A stretch of 64,000 nucleotides of DNA from Opitutia bacterium (GTDB lineage Bacteria; Verrucomicrobiota; Verrucomicrobiia; Opitutales; Opitutaceae): assembly GCA_016217545.1 (NCBI GenBank), contig JACRHT010000004.1:186001-250000 (forward strand). Direction: 5' to 3'. The notes below the pieces were generated by a model, which saw only the letters and a list, made by a program, of their open reading frames with translations, was not told the DNA's origin and searched no databases. This document shows, one piece after another, positions 43,915 through 51,746 of the stretch (positions are counted from its first letter, which is position 1; each line of letters begins with the position of its first letter). A program made the translations under genes and the position numbers.

Positions 43915-46025
43915 AATCTTCCGTCCCACCCGTCTATCGGGTCCTCATCGTCGACGACACTGCGTCGATCCACCAGGACTTCACCAAGGTGCTCGCCACT
44001 CCGGCGGCTCCGTCGCGCACTACTCTCGACGACCTCGCCGGCGCCGTGTTCGGCGACGCCCCGCCCACGCCCGCGAAGGGGCCCTATCCCACCTTCGAGC
44101 TGCACTCCGCCTTCCAAGGCGCCGAGGCGCTCCAACTCGTCCGCCGCGCCGTCGCCGAAGACCGTCCATACTCCCTCGCCTTCGTCGACATGCGCATGCC
44201 GCCCGGCTGGGACGGACTCGAGACCACCAGCCAGCTCTGGTCTGTCGATCCCGACATTCAGGTGGTCATCTGCACCGCCTACTCCGACCACAGCTGGGCC
44301 TCGATCAGCGAGCGCCTCGGTCGCTCCCACAATCTCCTCATCCTCAAGAAACCCTTCGACCACGTCGAAGCGCTCCAGCTCGCCCACGCCCTCACGCACA
44401 AGTGGGAACTCACCCGCGCCCAGCGCGCGCAGGTGGCTGAGCTCGATCGCATGGTCAACGAGCGCACCCACCAGCTCGCCACCGCGGAACAGCGCTTCGC
44501 CGAGGCCTTCAACGCCACACCCATTCCGCAGGCAATCGTGGCGCACGAACCCGCGTTCGAAGTCCTCGCCGTCAACGACGCCTTCCGGCGCGAGCTCCGG
44601 CTTTCCCTCGAAGACTGCGTCCACGCCACTCCCGAAACCTTCGGCCGCGGCCTCGATCCGGCCCGCTGGCGCAACCTCCTCGCTCGCGTCGTCGCCGGCG
44701 AGCACGTCGACGACTACGCTTTCCTCTACCACCCGCAGCCCGGCGTCGAACGCCACCTCCGCTGCTCCGCGCGCGCCACCACCATCGACGGCCGCCGCTG
44801 CTCCATCTGGCTCCTGCGCGACGTCACGCATCAACTCGAGACCGAGCAACAGCTCCGCCAGTCGCAGAAGCTCGAAGCCGTCGGCCAGCTCTCAGCCGGC
44901 GTCGCCCACGATTTCAACAACCTGCTCACCGTCATCCACGGCTACACCTCCGAACTTCTGGCCACCGACCCCAGCAAGGAAGTCCGGCGCATGCTCGAAC
45001 CCGTGCAAACGGCCGCCTCGCGCGCCGCCTCGCTCACCCGACAGCTCCTCGTCTTCAGCCGCAAACAGGTCACGCAACCCGAGCTCGTCAGCCCCAACGA
45101 CATCCTCGACGAACTCCGCCCGCTCCTCCGCCGCCTCATCGGCACCGACATCGATTTCCAATGGGACATCGCTCCGTCGCTCCCGCCCATCATGGCCGAC
45201 CCGGCCAGCATCGAGCAGATCGTCGTCAACCTCGTCGTGAACGCGCGCGACGCCATGCCCAACGGCGGACGCATCCACGTCTCCGCCTCCCGCGTCACCG
45301 TCGGCCCCGAGATGATCGCCCGCCAGATCGACGCGCGCCCCGGCGAATTCATCCAAGTCTCCATCGCCGACACCGGCACCGGCATCCCGCCGGAAATTCT
45401 CCCGCGCATCTTCGAGCCGTTCTTCACCACCAAGGATGCCGGCAAAGGCACCGGCCTCGGCCTTTCCACGGTCTACTCCATCATCCACCAACACGGCGGC
45501 TGGATCACCGTCCAAAGCCAGCGCGGAGCCGGCACCACGTTCACCTTCTTCCATCCCACCGTGGCGGTTCCCGCTCCCGACGTGCCGACCGAGCACGCGC
45601 CGGCCGCCGCAGCCCTTTCGTCCGCGCCGCGCTCCATCCGCCGCATCCTCGTGGCTGAGGACGACCCCGTGGTCCACGAACTCCTCTCCGCGGTCTTCGC
45701 TCGCAAAGGCATCGCCTGCGACATCGCCATGGACGGCGTCGCCGCCCTCGCCTACTGGCGCAGCCGGCCCGACGACTACGATCTCGTCGTCAGCGACATG
45801 GTCATGCCCAAAGGCGTCTCCGGCCTGCGTCTCATCCGCGAGATTCGCAACCAGCGCCCGAAACTCCCGGCCATTCTCATGTCCGGCTACTCCGCCGTCC
45901 TCGCCGATCCCACCGCACTCGACGACGTCCCGGGCGGCCCGCCCAAGCTGCTCCTCAAGCCGTTTTTCCCGAACGATCTCCTCTCCGCGATGAACGAGGT
46001 CCTCGCCGCCGCCCCGACGGACTGA
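43911..46025 (+). CDS. Cytoplasmic hybrid kinase, REC-PAS-HisKA-HATPase-REC
   Basis: 704 aa, no membrane segment. An N-terminal receiver ([14 protein letters not shown], Asp93 in [14 protein letters not shown]) has an insertion of about 30 residues after the first helix ([19 protein letters not shown]). A PAS-like domain (about 195-310) is followed by HisKA with His333 in [15 protein letters not shown], a HATPase ([33 protein letters not shown]) and a C-terminal receiver ([27 protein letters not shown]). It overlaps the membrane kinase gene by 4 nt. A relay from the membrane kinase to the first receiver is likely. No output domain is present, so a further protein must act. Confidence 0.92.
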   Translation: MKSSVPPVYRVLIVDDTASIHQDFTKVLATPAAPSRTTLDDLAGAVFGDAPPTPAKGPYPTFELHSAFQGAEALQLVRRAVAEDRPYSLAFVDMRMPPGWDGLETTSQLWSVDPDIQVVICTAYSDHSWASISERLGRSHNLLILKKPFDHVEALQLAHALTHKWELTRAQRAQVAELDRMVNERTHQLATAEQRFAEAFNATPIPQAIVAHEPAFEVLAVNDAFRRELRLSLEDCVHATPETFGRGLDPARWRNLLARVVAGEHVDDYAFLYHPQPGVERHLRCSARATTIDGRRCSIWLLRDVTHQLETEQQLRQSQKLEAVGQLSAGVAHDFNNLLTVIHGYTSELLATDPSKEVRRMLEPVQTAASRAASLTRQLLVFSRKQVTQPELVSPNDILDELRPLLRRLIGTDIDFQWDIAPSLPPIMADPASIEQIVVNLVVNARDAMPNGGRIHVSASRVTVGPEMIARQIDARPGEFIQVSIADTGTGIPPEILPRIFEPFFTTKDAGKGTGLGLSTVYSIIHQHGGWITVQSQRGAGTTFTFFHPTVAVPAPDVPTEHAPAAAALSSAPRSIRRILVAEDDPVVHELLSAVFARKGIACDIAMDGVAALAYWRSRPDDYDLVVSDMVMPKGVSGLRLIREIRNQRPKLPAILMSGYSAVLADPTALDDVPGGPPKLLLKPFFPNDLLSAMNEVLAAAPTD

Positions 46026-46212
46026 TTCTCACGTCGACCGCCGACCGACGACGAAAAGTTTGACGCCCCTGCGCACGCCGCGCAGGTTCCGCGCGTGCGC
46101 TTCGGGCGCCGGCAGATCCGCGCAAAGGGCTGAGCCCACCTCTCACTACTCGGTTCACTGCACGTTTCCTCGTGCTGCTGCTTGCGGATCGCAGCGATAG
46201 CATGAAGGTCAC

Positions 46213-47790
46213 ATGATAACGCAGTTACCCGCGCGACCCGATCTCGCGCAGCTCAAGAAGCAGGCCAAGGACCTGCTCTCCGCCGCCCGCACCGTGCAAC
46301 CCGCCGCCCTCGCCCGCTTCCGCGCGCTCCCGGCGTTCGCCGCGCACACCAACGCGCAGCTCGCCGCGCTCCGCTTCGCCCTCCACGACGCCCAATCCGT
46401 CATCGCCCGCGAACACGGCTTCCCCTCCTGGACCGCCCTTCGCGAACGCGTCGAGGAACTCACCCTCGCCTCCGACCAAGCCGTCGCCCAATTCACCCGC
46501 GCCTCCGTCGAGCAACGCCTCGGCCGCGCCGAGCGCCTGCTCGCGCTCTACCCTGAACTCGTCGCGCGCGACTTCCACGCCGCACTCGTTTTCGGCGACA
46601 CCGCGAGCGTGCAACGCCACCTCGCCGCCCAGCCCGCGCTCGCCACCCGCCGCGGCGGCCCCCTCGACTGGGAACCGCTCCTCTACGTCGCCCACTCGCG
46701 CTGGGCCGCGAAAAACCCCGACGCCCTCACCGCCACCGCGCAACTCCTCCTCGCCCACGGCGCCGACGCCAACACGCACTCCTTCCACAACGGCAACCCA
46801 CACGAACCGCTCAGCGCCCTCTGGGCCGCGAGCTGCCACTCGCGCAATCTCGCGCTCACGCGCCTCCTCCTCGCGCACGGCGCCAAACCCGACGACGGCG
46901 AATCCGTCTACCACGCCGCCGAACACGGCGACCTCGAAATGCTCGACCTCCTCGCCGCGCACGGTGCCCAGTCCGACGGCGGCGCTGGCAACGCCCGTTG
47001 GACCAACACGCCGCTCTACTTCATCCTCGGCCACTACGCCGGCCTCGCCTTCGACGAGAAAGCCCGCCGCGGCGCCCGCTGGTTGCTCGAGCACGGCGCG
47101 AATCCGAATCGCGTCTGCTACCCGGACAAATCCGGCGAGACGCCGCTCCACGCCGCCGCACGCCACTGGGACGCCGCGATGATCGACCTGCTCCTCGCCC
47201 ACGGCGCCGATCTCCACGCTCGCCGCCGCGACGGCCGCACCGCCCTCACGCTCGCGCTGCTCCACGGTCGCACCGCCGCCGCCGACGCCCTCCGCGCCGC
47301 CGGCGCCGACGCGCAGCTGAGCGACGCCGAGCAATTCCTCGCCGCCTGCATGCGCGGCGACCGCGCGGAGGCCATTCGCCTGCGCCATCCCGCCGTCATC
47401 GCCGCCCACCCCAACCTCCTCGCCGAGGCCGGCCCCGCCGCCACCGAAGCCATGCTCGACGCCGGCTTCGACGTCGCCGCCACCGGCGGCATGGGCGAGA
47501 CCGCGCTCCACTGGGCCTGTTTCACCGGCAACCTCGCGAAGGCCAAGATTCTCATCGCCCGCGGCGCCCCGCTCGATCTCCGCGACCGCCAATACCGCTC
47601 GCTCCCGCTCGGCTGGTGCCACTACGCCTTCGTCAACCAGCCCGCGCCCGACGGCGACTACCTCGGCGTCGCCCGGGCGCTCCTCGAAGCCGGCGCCACG
47701 CCGCCGACCGACACGGAACTCGAAGACTGGATTGGCGGCGACGAAATCATCGGCGTGATCGCCGACTTCACGCGCCAGCACGGCGCCTGA
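46213..47790 (+). CDS. Ankyrin-repeat protein
   Basis: 525 aa, no signal peptide. The N-terminal part (about 1-85) is a helical domain often found before ankyrin repeats (LAQLKKQAKDLL, HGFPSWTALRERVEE). At least seven ankyrin-type units follow (AQLLLAHGADANTHSFHNG, GETPLHAAARHWDAAMIDLL, GETALHWACFTGNLAKAKIL). It probably binds another protein in the cytoplasm; no catalytic domain is visible. AAGG precedes ATG 46213. A 45-nt gap separates it from the RsmB-like gene, so they may be cotranscribed. Confidence 0.87.
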   Translation: MITQLPARPDLAQLKKQAKDLLSAARTVQPAALARFRALPAFAAHTNAQLAALRFALHDAQSVIAREHGFPSWTALRERVEELTLASDQAVAQFTRASVEQRLGRAERLLALYPELVARDFHAALVFGDTASVQRHLAAQPALATRRGGPLDWEPLLYVAHSRWAAKNPDALTATAQLLLAHGADANTHSFHNGNPHEPLSALWAASCHSRNLALTRLLLAHGAKPDDGESVYHAAEHGDLEMLDLLAAHGAQSDGGAGNARWTNTPLYFILGHYAGLAFDEKARRGARWLLEHGANPNRVCYPDKSGETPLHAAARHWDAAMIDLLLAHGADLHARRRDGRTALTLALLHGRTAAADALRAAGADAQLSDAEQFLAACMRGDRAEAIRLRHPAVIAAHPNLLAEAGPAATEAMLDAGFDVAATGGMGETALHWACFTGNLAKAKILIARGAPLDLRDRQYRSLPLGWCHYAFVNQPAPDGDYLGVARALLEAGATPPTDTELEDWIGGDEIIGVIADFTRQHGA

Positions 47791-47834
47791 TTCTTCCCTT
47801 CCTTTTTGGCCGTCGCCGCTCTTTCGTAGCGGCG

Positions 47835-48983
47835 ATGGCCGACTCCGCCCTCCTCAACGAAACCGCCCGCGTCCTGAAGCTCGTCCAAGCGGGCACGCCC
47901 GCCGACGCCGCCCTGCGCGAGACGCTCGGCCGCACGCGCCACAGCTCCGCGCCCGCGCTCCGCCGCGCCGTCAGCCGCGCCGTGTTCGCCTATTTCCGCT
48001 GGCTGCGCTGGCTCGAACCGAAGCAGTCGCTGCAAAAACAGGCGCAAGCCGCGCTCGATCTCCAAGCCCGCTTCGACCGCGCCCCCGACTCCTTCAAACC
48101 CGAAGCCCTCGCCGCCCGCGCCGTCCCCGACTGGCTCAAGAGCGAGATGGACGTCCCGCCCGACTGGCTCCGCCAACTCCAGCGCGAACCCATCCTCTGG
48201 CTCCGCGCGAAGGCGAATGACTCGCTCGCCGGCTCATCCATTGCCGAGCATCTAGTGACAGTTTCGCTCTCCGACTACCGCGCGGAAAGCTCCCTCACCG
48301 CTGGAATTTATCTTGGTCAGCGCGACCTCTTCCTCACCGACGAATTCCGCGACGGCCGCTTCGAGATTCAGGACCTCGCCTCCCAACTCGTCGGCCACGC
48401 CTGCGCGCCGCAGCCCGGCCAGACGTGGTGGGACGCCTGCGCCGGCGAAGGCGGCAAGACCCTGCACCTCTCCGACCTGATGCAGAACAAGGGCCTGCTT
48501 TGGGCCAGCGACCGCTCCCTCCGCCGCCTCGATCATCTCAAGAAACGCGCCTCGCGCGCCGGCGCCTTCAACTACCGCGCCGCCCCGTGGGACGGCTCCG
48601 CCAAGCTCCCGACGAAAACCAAATTCGACGGCGTCCTCGTCGACGCGCCGTGCAGCGGCATCGGCACCTGGCAGCGCAACCCGCACGCGCGCTGGACCAC
48701 GCAGCCGTCCGACATCCACGAACTCGCCGCCGTGCAAGCCAAGCTGCTCGACCACGTCGCCGGCTCGCTCAAACCCGGCGGCCGCCTCGTCTACGCCGTC
48801 TGCACGCTCGCCCGCGCCGAGACCACCGCCATCGCCGAAGCCTTCACCGCCGCCCACGCCGACTTCGAGCCCGCGCCCGTGTTTTCCAGCTCTCAGCTCT
48901 CAGCCCTCAGCTCTCAGCTTTTCCTTCACCCCCACGAGCTGAACGCAAACGGCATGTTCATCGCCGCATGGCGCCGCAAGTGA
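47835..48983 (+). CDS. RsmB/NSUN-family RNA m5C methyltransferase-like protein
   Basis: 382 aa. The N-terminal helical region (about 1-115) is NusB-like in character, and the SAM-dependent methyltransferase domain (about 170-382) has WDACAGEGGKTLHL for SAM binding, VDAPCSGIGTWQRNP (motif IV, Cys) and YAVCTLARAET (motif VI, catalytic Cys). These are the two cysteines of RNA m5C methyltransferases. Close to the C-terminus a single family-A repeat arm (48886-48920) is translated as SSQLSALSSQL without breaking the frame. The target RNA cannot be told; 16S rRNA is likely. It overlaps the next methyltransferase gene by 4 or 16 nt. Confidence 0.9.
   Translation: MADSALLNETARVLKLVQAGTPADAALRETLGRTRHSSAPALRRAVSRAVFAYFRWLRWLEPKQSLQKQAQAALDLQARFDRAPDSFKPEALAARAVPDWLKSEMDVPPDWLRQLQREPILWLRAKANDSLAGSSIAEHLVTVSLSDYRAESSLTAGIYLGQRDLFLTDEFRDGRFEIQDLASQLVGHACAPQPGQTWWDACAGEGGKTLHLSDLMQNKGLLWASDRSLRRLDHLKKRASRAGAFNYRAAPWDGSAKLPTKTKFDGVLVDAPCSGIGTWQRNPHARWTTQPSDIHELAAVQAKLLDHVAGSLKPGGRLVYAVCTLARAETTAIAEAFTAAHADFEPAPVFSSSQLSALSSQLFLHPHELNANGMFIAAWRRK
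48886..48920. repeat. Single-arm family-A repeat inside the RsmB-like gene
   Basis: CCAGCTCTCAGCTCTCAGCC begins at 48887 and continues as CTCAGCTCTCAGCTT. It is the same repeat unit as in valS and dnaE, with no inverted partner here. Confidence 0.8.
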
Positions 48984-49840
48984 CCAAAATCACCGGCGCC
49001 ACCGTCCGCGCCGACTTCAACGCCGTCGAATCGGTCGTGCATTACTCGCGCGCCGCCGAACGGCTCGGCCTCTGGGCCTCCGAGCGCAAGCTGATCGATC
49101 AGCACTTTCCCGACCGCCGCGCCCCGCTGCTCGAAGCCGGCTGCGGCACCGGCCGCGTGACGCTCGCTCTCGCCGAACTCGGCTACACCAAGCTCACCGC
49201 CTTCGACTTCGCCGAGGAACTCCTCGACCAAGCCCGCCACTTCGCACGCGAGAAAAAACTCACCCGCCGTATCCGCTTCCTTCACGCCGACGCCACGCAA
49301 CTCCCCCTCTCCGGTAACCTAATAGGTGACCGCTCTCCCTCACCGCAGAGTGAAAAGAAGCCCACACGCCAACCGAAGAGTAACCTATTAGGTTACTCGG
49401 CCGAGGGCGGCCACGCCGGCTTTGCCGGCGCGCTGTTCCTCTTCAACGGCCTCATGCAAATCCCCGGCCGCGAGAATCGCCGCGCGGCGCTGCGCGGACT
49501 GCTCGCGCTCGTTCGGCCGGGCGCGCCGCTGCTGTTCACAACGCATGACCGCGACGACGAACCCGCGGAACGCCGCCACTGGGCGCGGCACGCCGAACTC
49601 TGGGCGCAGGGCAAACAGGACCCGGCGCTCGTCGAATTCGGCGACCGCTACTTCGTCGACGACGACCACTACCGCGTCTTCATGCATTTGCCCGACCGCA
49701 CCGAGATCCTCGAAGATCTCGCGGCCACCGGTTGGAAACACGAGTGGGACGAGATGCGCCGGCGCGTCGCGATGGAGTCGGCCGCCGTAAAGGATTTCTC
49801 CGACGAGTGCCGCTTCTGGCTCGCGCGCAAGCCGACATAG
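48968..49840 (+). CDS. Class I SAM-dependent methyltransferase with palindromic insert
   Basis: 290 aa. The SAM motif I is LLEAGCGTGRVTLALAE, motif II follows as LTAFDFAEELLDQA and RFLHADATQLPL marks the adenine contact. Directly after it, about 28-37 foreign residues (starting SGNLIGDRSPSPQ) are encoded by a two-armed inverted repeat (49314-49396). The normal protein resumes with ALFLFNGLMQIPGRENR. The insert sits where the family usually has a short loop before the acidic motif IV region, so activity may be affected. ATG 48968 is used here; GTG 48980 would give a GTGA overlap. The substrate is unknown. Confidence 0.82.
   Translation: MAPQVTKITGATVRADFNAVESVVHYSRAAERLGLWASERKLIDQHFPDRRAPLLEAGCGTGRVTLALAELGYTKLTAFDFAEELLDQARHFAREKKLTRRIRFLHADATQLPLSGNLIGDRSPSPQSEKKPTRQPKSNLLGYSAEGGHAGFAGALFLFNGLMQIPGRENRRAALRGLLALVRPGAPLLFTTHDRDDEPAERRHWARHAELWAQGKQDPALVEFGDRYFVDDDHYRVFMHLPDRTEILEDLAATGWKHEWDEMRRRVAMESAAVKDFSDECRFWLARKPT
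49314..49396. repeat. Inverted repeat inside a methyltransferase gene (family F)
   Basis: GTAACCTAATAGGTGAC (49314-49330) and GTAACCTATTAGGTTAC (49380-49396) are inverted with one mismatch. The centre is AT-richer than the surrounding gene. It is translated in frame. Confidence 0.88.
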
Positions 49841-49950
49841 TTTCGCAACCCCGCGCCCGAAGGTCGCGGGCCGCCTCGCTCCGATCTGATTCGCACAAGA
49901 AATCAAGCGCCGCCCCCACCCGCTGTGTTAGAGTCATCCCGTCGCCCCTC

Positions 49951-50841
49951 ATGGATCACTACCGCCAAGCCGTCATCCGCGCCGCCGACACGATCGAACG
50001 CCACTTGCGCGAGCCGATCTCCCTCGACGCCATCGCGCGCCGCGCCGGCTTCTCGCTCTGGCATTTCCACCGCATCTTCGCCGAGATGACCGGCGACTCG
50101 CTCGGCTCCTACATCCGCAAGCGCCGGCTCACCGCCGCGGCCGATGAACTGCGCCAAACTCGCCGTCCCATCCTCGAACTCGCGCTCGATTTCCAATTCG
50201 AATCACACGAGGCCTTCACGCGCGCCTTCCGCGCCGCCTTCGACGTCACGCCGAGCGAGTTCCGCCGCCGCGGCGGCCTCGCGTGGAACCGCACGCGTCC
50301 GCGCCTCACGCTGCGCCGCCTCAAACGACTCCCCCGCCAGACCACCATGGAACCCACTCTCATCGAACTGCCCCCCCTCAATCTGCTCGGCCTCACCGCC
50401 CGCTTCATCGGCCCGATGTCGCCTGACGCCGACAACACCGACGTGGTGCCGAAACTCTACGGCCGCTTTTGCCCGCAGATCGCCCGCCTCCAACCGCAGG
50501 TCGACCAATACGTCTACGGCGCCGTGCGCTGTCCCGCCGACGGTGACCGCCGCCATCCCGACGAGTTGGAATATCTCGCCGCCATCAACGTCGCCCCGGC
50601 GCGCGAAGCGGCCCCGCCGTTCGCGCTCTGGCGCATCCGCGCCGGCACCTACGCGTGCTTCACGCACCGCGGGCCCGTCGCGAAACTGGGCGAGACGATC
50701 AACTACGCGTTCGGCTCCTGGCTCCCGCGCTCGAAGTTCATCCACAGCGGCGGACCGAATCTCGACCGGCAGGACGAGCGCTTCGGCGACGGCGGCGCCA
50801 CGTGCGAGTTCGATTTCCTCGTCCCGATTCGCGCGAAGTGA
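49951..50841 (+). CDS. AraC-family regulator with GyrI-like effector domain
   Basis: 296 aa. The N-terminal AraC domain (about 8-108) has two helix-turn-helix motifs (SLDAIARRAGFSLWHFHRIF and LELALDFQFESHEAFTRAF). The C-terminal GyrI/Rob-like small-molecule domain (about 135-296) includes WRIRAGTYACFTHRGP and SKFIHSGGPNLDRQD. This is the Rob/MarA-plus-GyrI layout linked to drug or toxin response. ATG 49951 gives the full first helix. The gene ends just before a family-C repeat. Confidence 0.92.
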   Translation: MDHYRQAVIRAADTIERHLREPISLDAIARRAGFSLWHFHRIFAEMTGDSLGSYIRKRRLTAAADELRQTRRPILELALDFQFESHEAFTRAFRAAFDVTPSEFRRRGGLAWNRTRPRLTLRRLKRLPRQTTMEPTLIELPPLNLLGLTARFIGPMSPDADNTDVVPKLYGRFCPQIARLQPQVDQYVYGAVRCPADGDRRHPDELEYLAAINVAPAREAAPPFALWRIRAGTYACFTHRGPVAKLGETINYAFGSWLPRSKFIHSGGPNLDRQDERFGDGGATCEFDFLVPIRAK

Positions 50842-50857
50842 AAGGTGGCTTTCGGCG

Positions 50858-50943
50858 AGGTGGAACGCGTTGACCTCAACGCGTTCGAAGCTCTCGCTGC
50901 AAATCGCACGCTCGAGCGCGTTGGGGGTCAACGCGCTCCACCC
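50858..50943. repeat. Inverted repeat, GGTGGAACGCGTTGACC type (family C, copy 2)
   Basis: The arm cores GGTGGAACGCGTTGACC and GGTCAACGCGCTCCACC are the same as in the copy at 30959-31042, with a different centre, total about 86 bp. It lies between the AraC-GyrI and thioredoxin-like genes. Confidence 0.85.
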
Positions 50944-50991
50944 TTGATCCGCAGACTCGACGCACGGCGGTTCGCCACTACGCTGCGCGTC

Positions 50992-51477
50992 ATGCGCAAA
51001 GCTATCTTCTGCCTCGTCCTCCTCGCCGCCACCGCGCTCCGCGCCGAACCGGAATACCCCAAGGCCGGCCCCGACATCTACGACACCCAAGCCGACGGCT
51101 CGGCGCTGGTCACCGAGGCCGTCAGCCTCGCCAAGCGCGACCAGAAGCACGTGATCCTCGTGTTCGGCGCAAACTGGTGCATCTGGTGCCGCCGCCTGCA
51201 TGAGCTTTTCGAAAACAACAGCGCCGTGCGCCGCGAGTTGAAGGCTCACTACGTCGTCGCGTGGATCGACGTGAACCACCGCGACGGCAAGAAGCGCAAC
51301 GACAAGGTCAACGAGAACTACGGCAACCCCATCCAGCACGGCCTGCCGGTGATCGTCGTGCTCGACCGCAACGGCCACATGCTCACGACGCAGGAGACCG
51401 GCGCGCTCGAAGACGGCAAATCCGCCCACGATCCGGACAAGGTCGTCGCGTTCCTCCGTCAGTGGATGCCGGAGTGA
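50992..51477 (+). CDS. Exported thioredoxin-like protein
   Basis: 161 aa. The signal peptide (about 1-18, AIFCLVLLAATALRAE) is followed by a thioredoxin fold with redox motif CIWC in VFGANWCIWCRRLHELF and cis-proline region GLPVIVVLDRNGH. It is close to thioredoxin-like proteins of the DUF255/thioredoxin_7 type. It probably reduces or isomerises disulfides of exported proteins, or acts in cytochrome or stress functions; the partner is unknown. ATG 50992 follows the family-C repeat. Confidence 0.88.
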   Translation: MRKAIFCLVLLAATALRAEPEYPKAGPDIYDTQADGSALVTEAVSLAKRDQKHVILVFGANWCIWCRRLHELFENNSAVRRELKAHYVVAWIDVNHRDGKKRNDKVNENYGNPIQHGLPVIVVLDRNGHMLTTQETGALEDGKSAHDPDKVVAFLRQWMPE

Positions 51478-51538
51478 AGCGGGCGACCCGCTGGTGGTTT
51501 GAGCCAAACGACACTGGCGCTGAACGCGCGTAGCGTGC

Positions 51539-51564
51539 GGTAGGGCGGGACCGCTGGGCCCGCC
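51539..51564. repeat. Single arm of the family-B repeat
   Basis: It begins GGTAGGGCGGGACCGCTGGG and matches the left arm at 32478-32503 exactly over 26 bases. No inverted partner is visible. It lies in the 269-nt gap between the thioredoxin-like and GDSL autotransporter genes, which otherwise holds only a terminator. Confidence 0.8.
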
Positions 51565-51689
51565 GTCACGCGCTCGCGGCTCACCCCGCAGTCGCGTCCG
51601 ACCAGCGATGCCAGCTTCGTCGCTTCGTCAGGCGCTCTGCGACAAATCCGCCGCGCCGTCCGCTCCGGCGGCTCACGTTTCGGCAAAGA

Positions 51690-51725
51690 AAAAGGCCGCG
51701 CTTCACGCGCGGCCTTCGTTTTTGA
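51690..51725. terminator. Bidirectional Rho-independent terminator
   Basis: GGCCGCGC (51695-51702) pairs with GCGCGGCC (51708-51715) around TTCAC. Plus-strand tail TTCGTTTTT, minus-strand tail TTTTTCTTT. It ends the GDSL autotransporter gene (minus) and can serve the plus side too. Confidence 0.9.
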
Positions 51726-51746
51726 ATCGGTCTGGCGGACGTCGGC

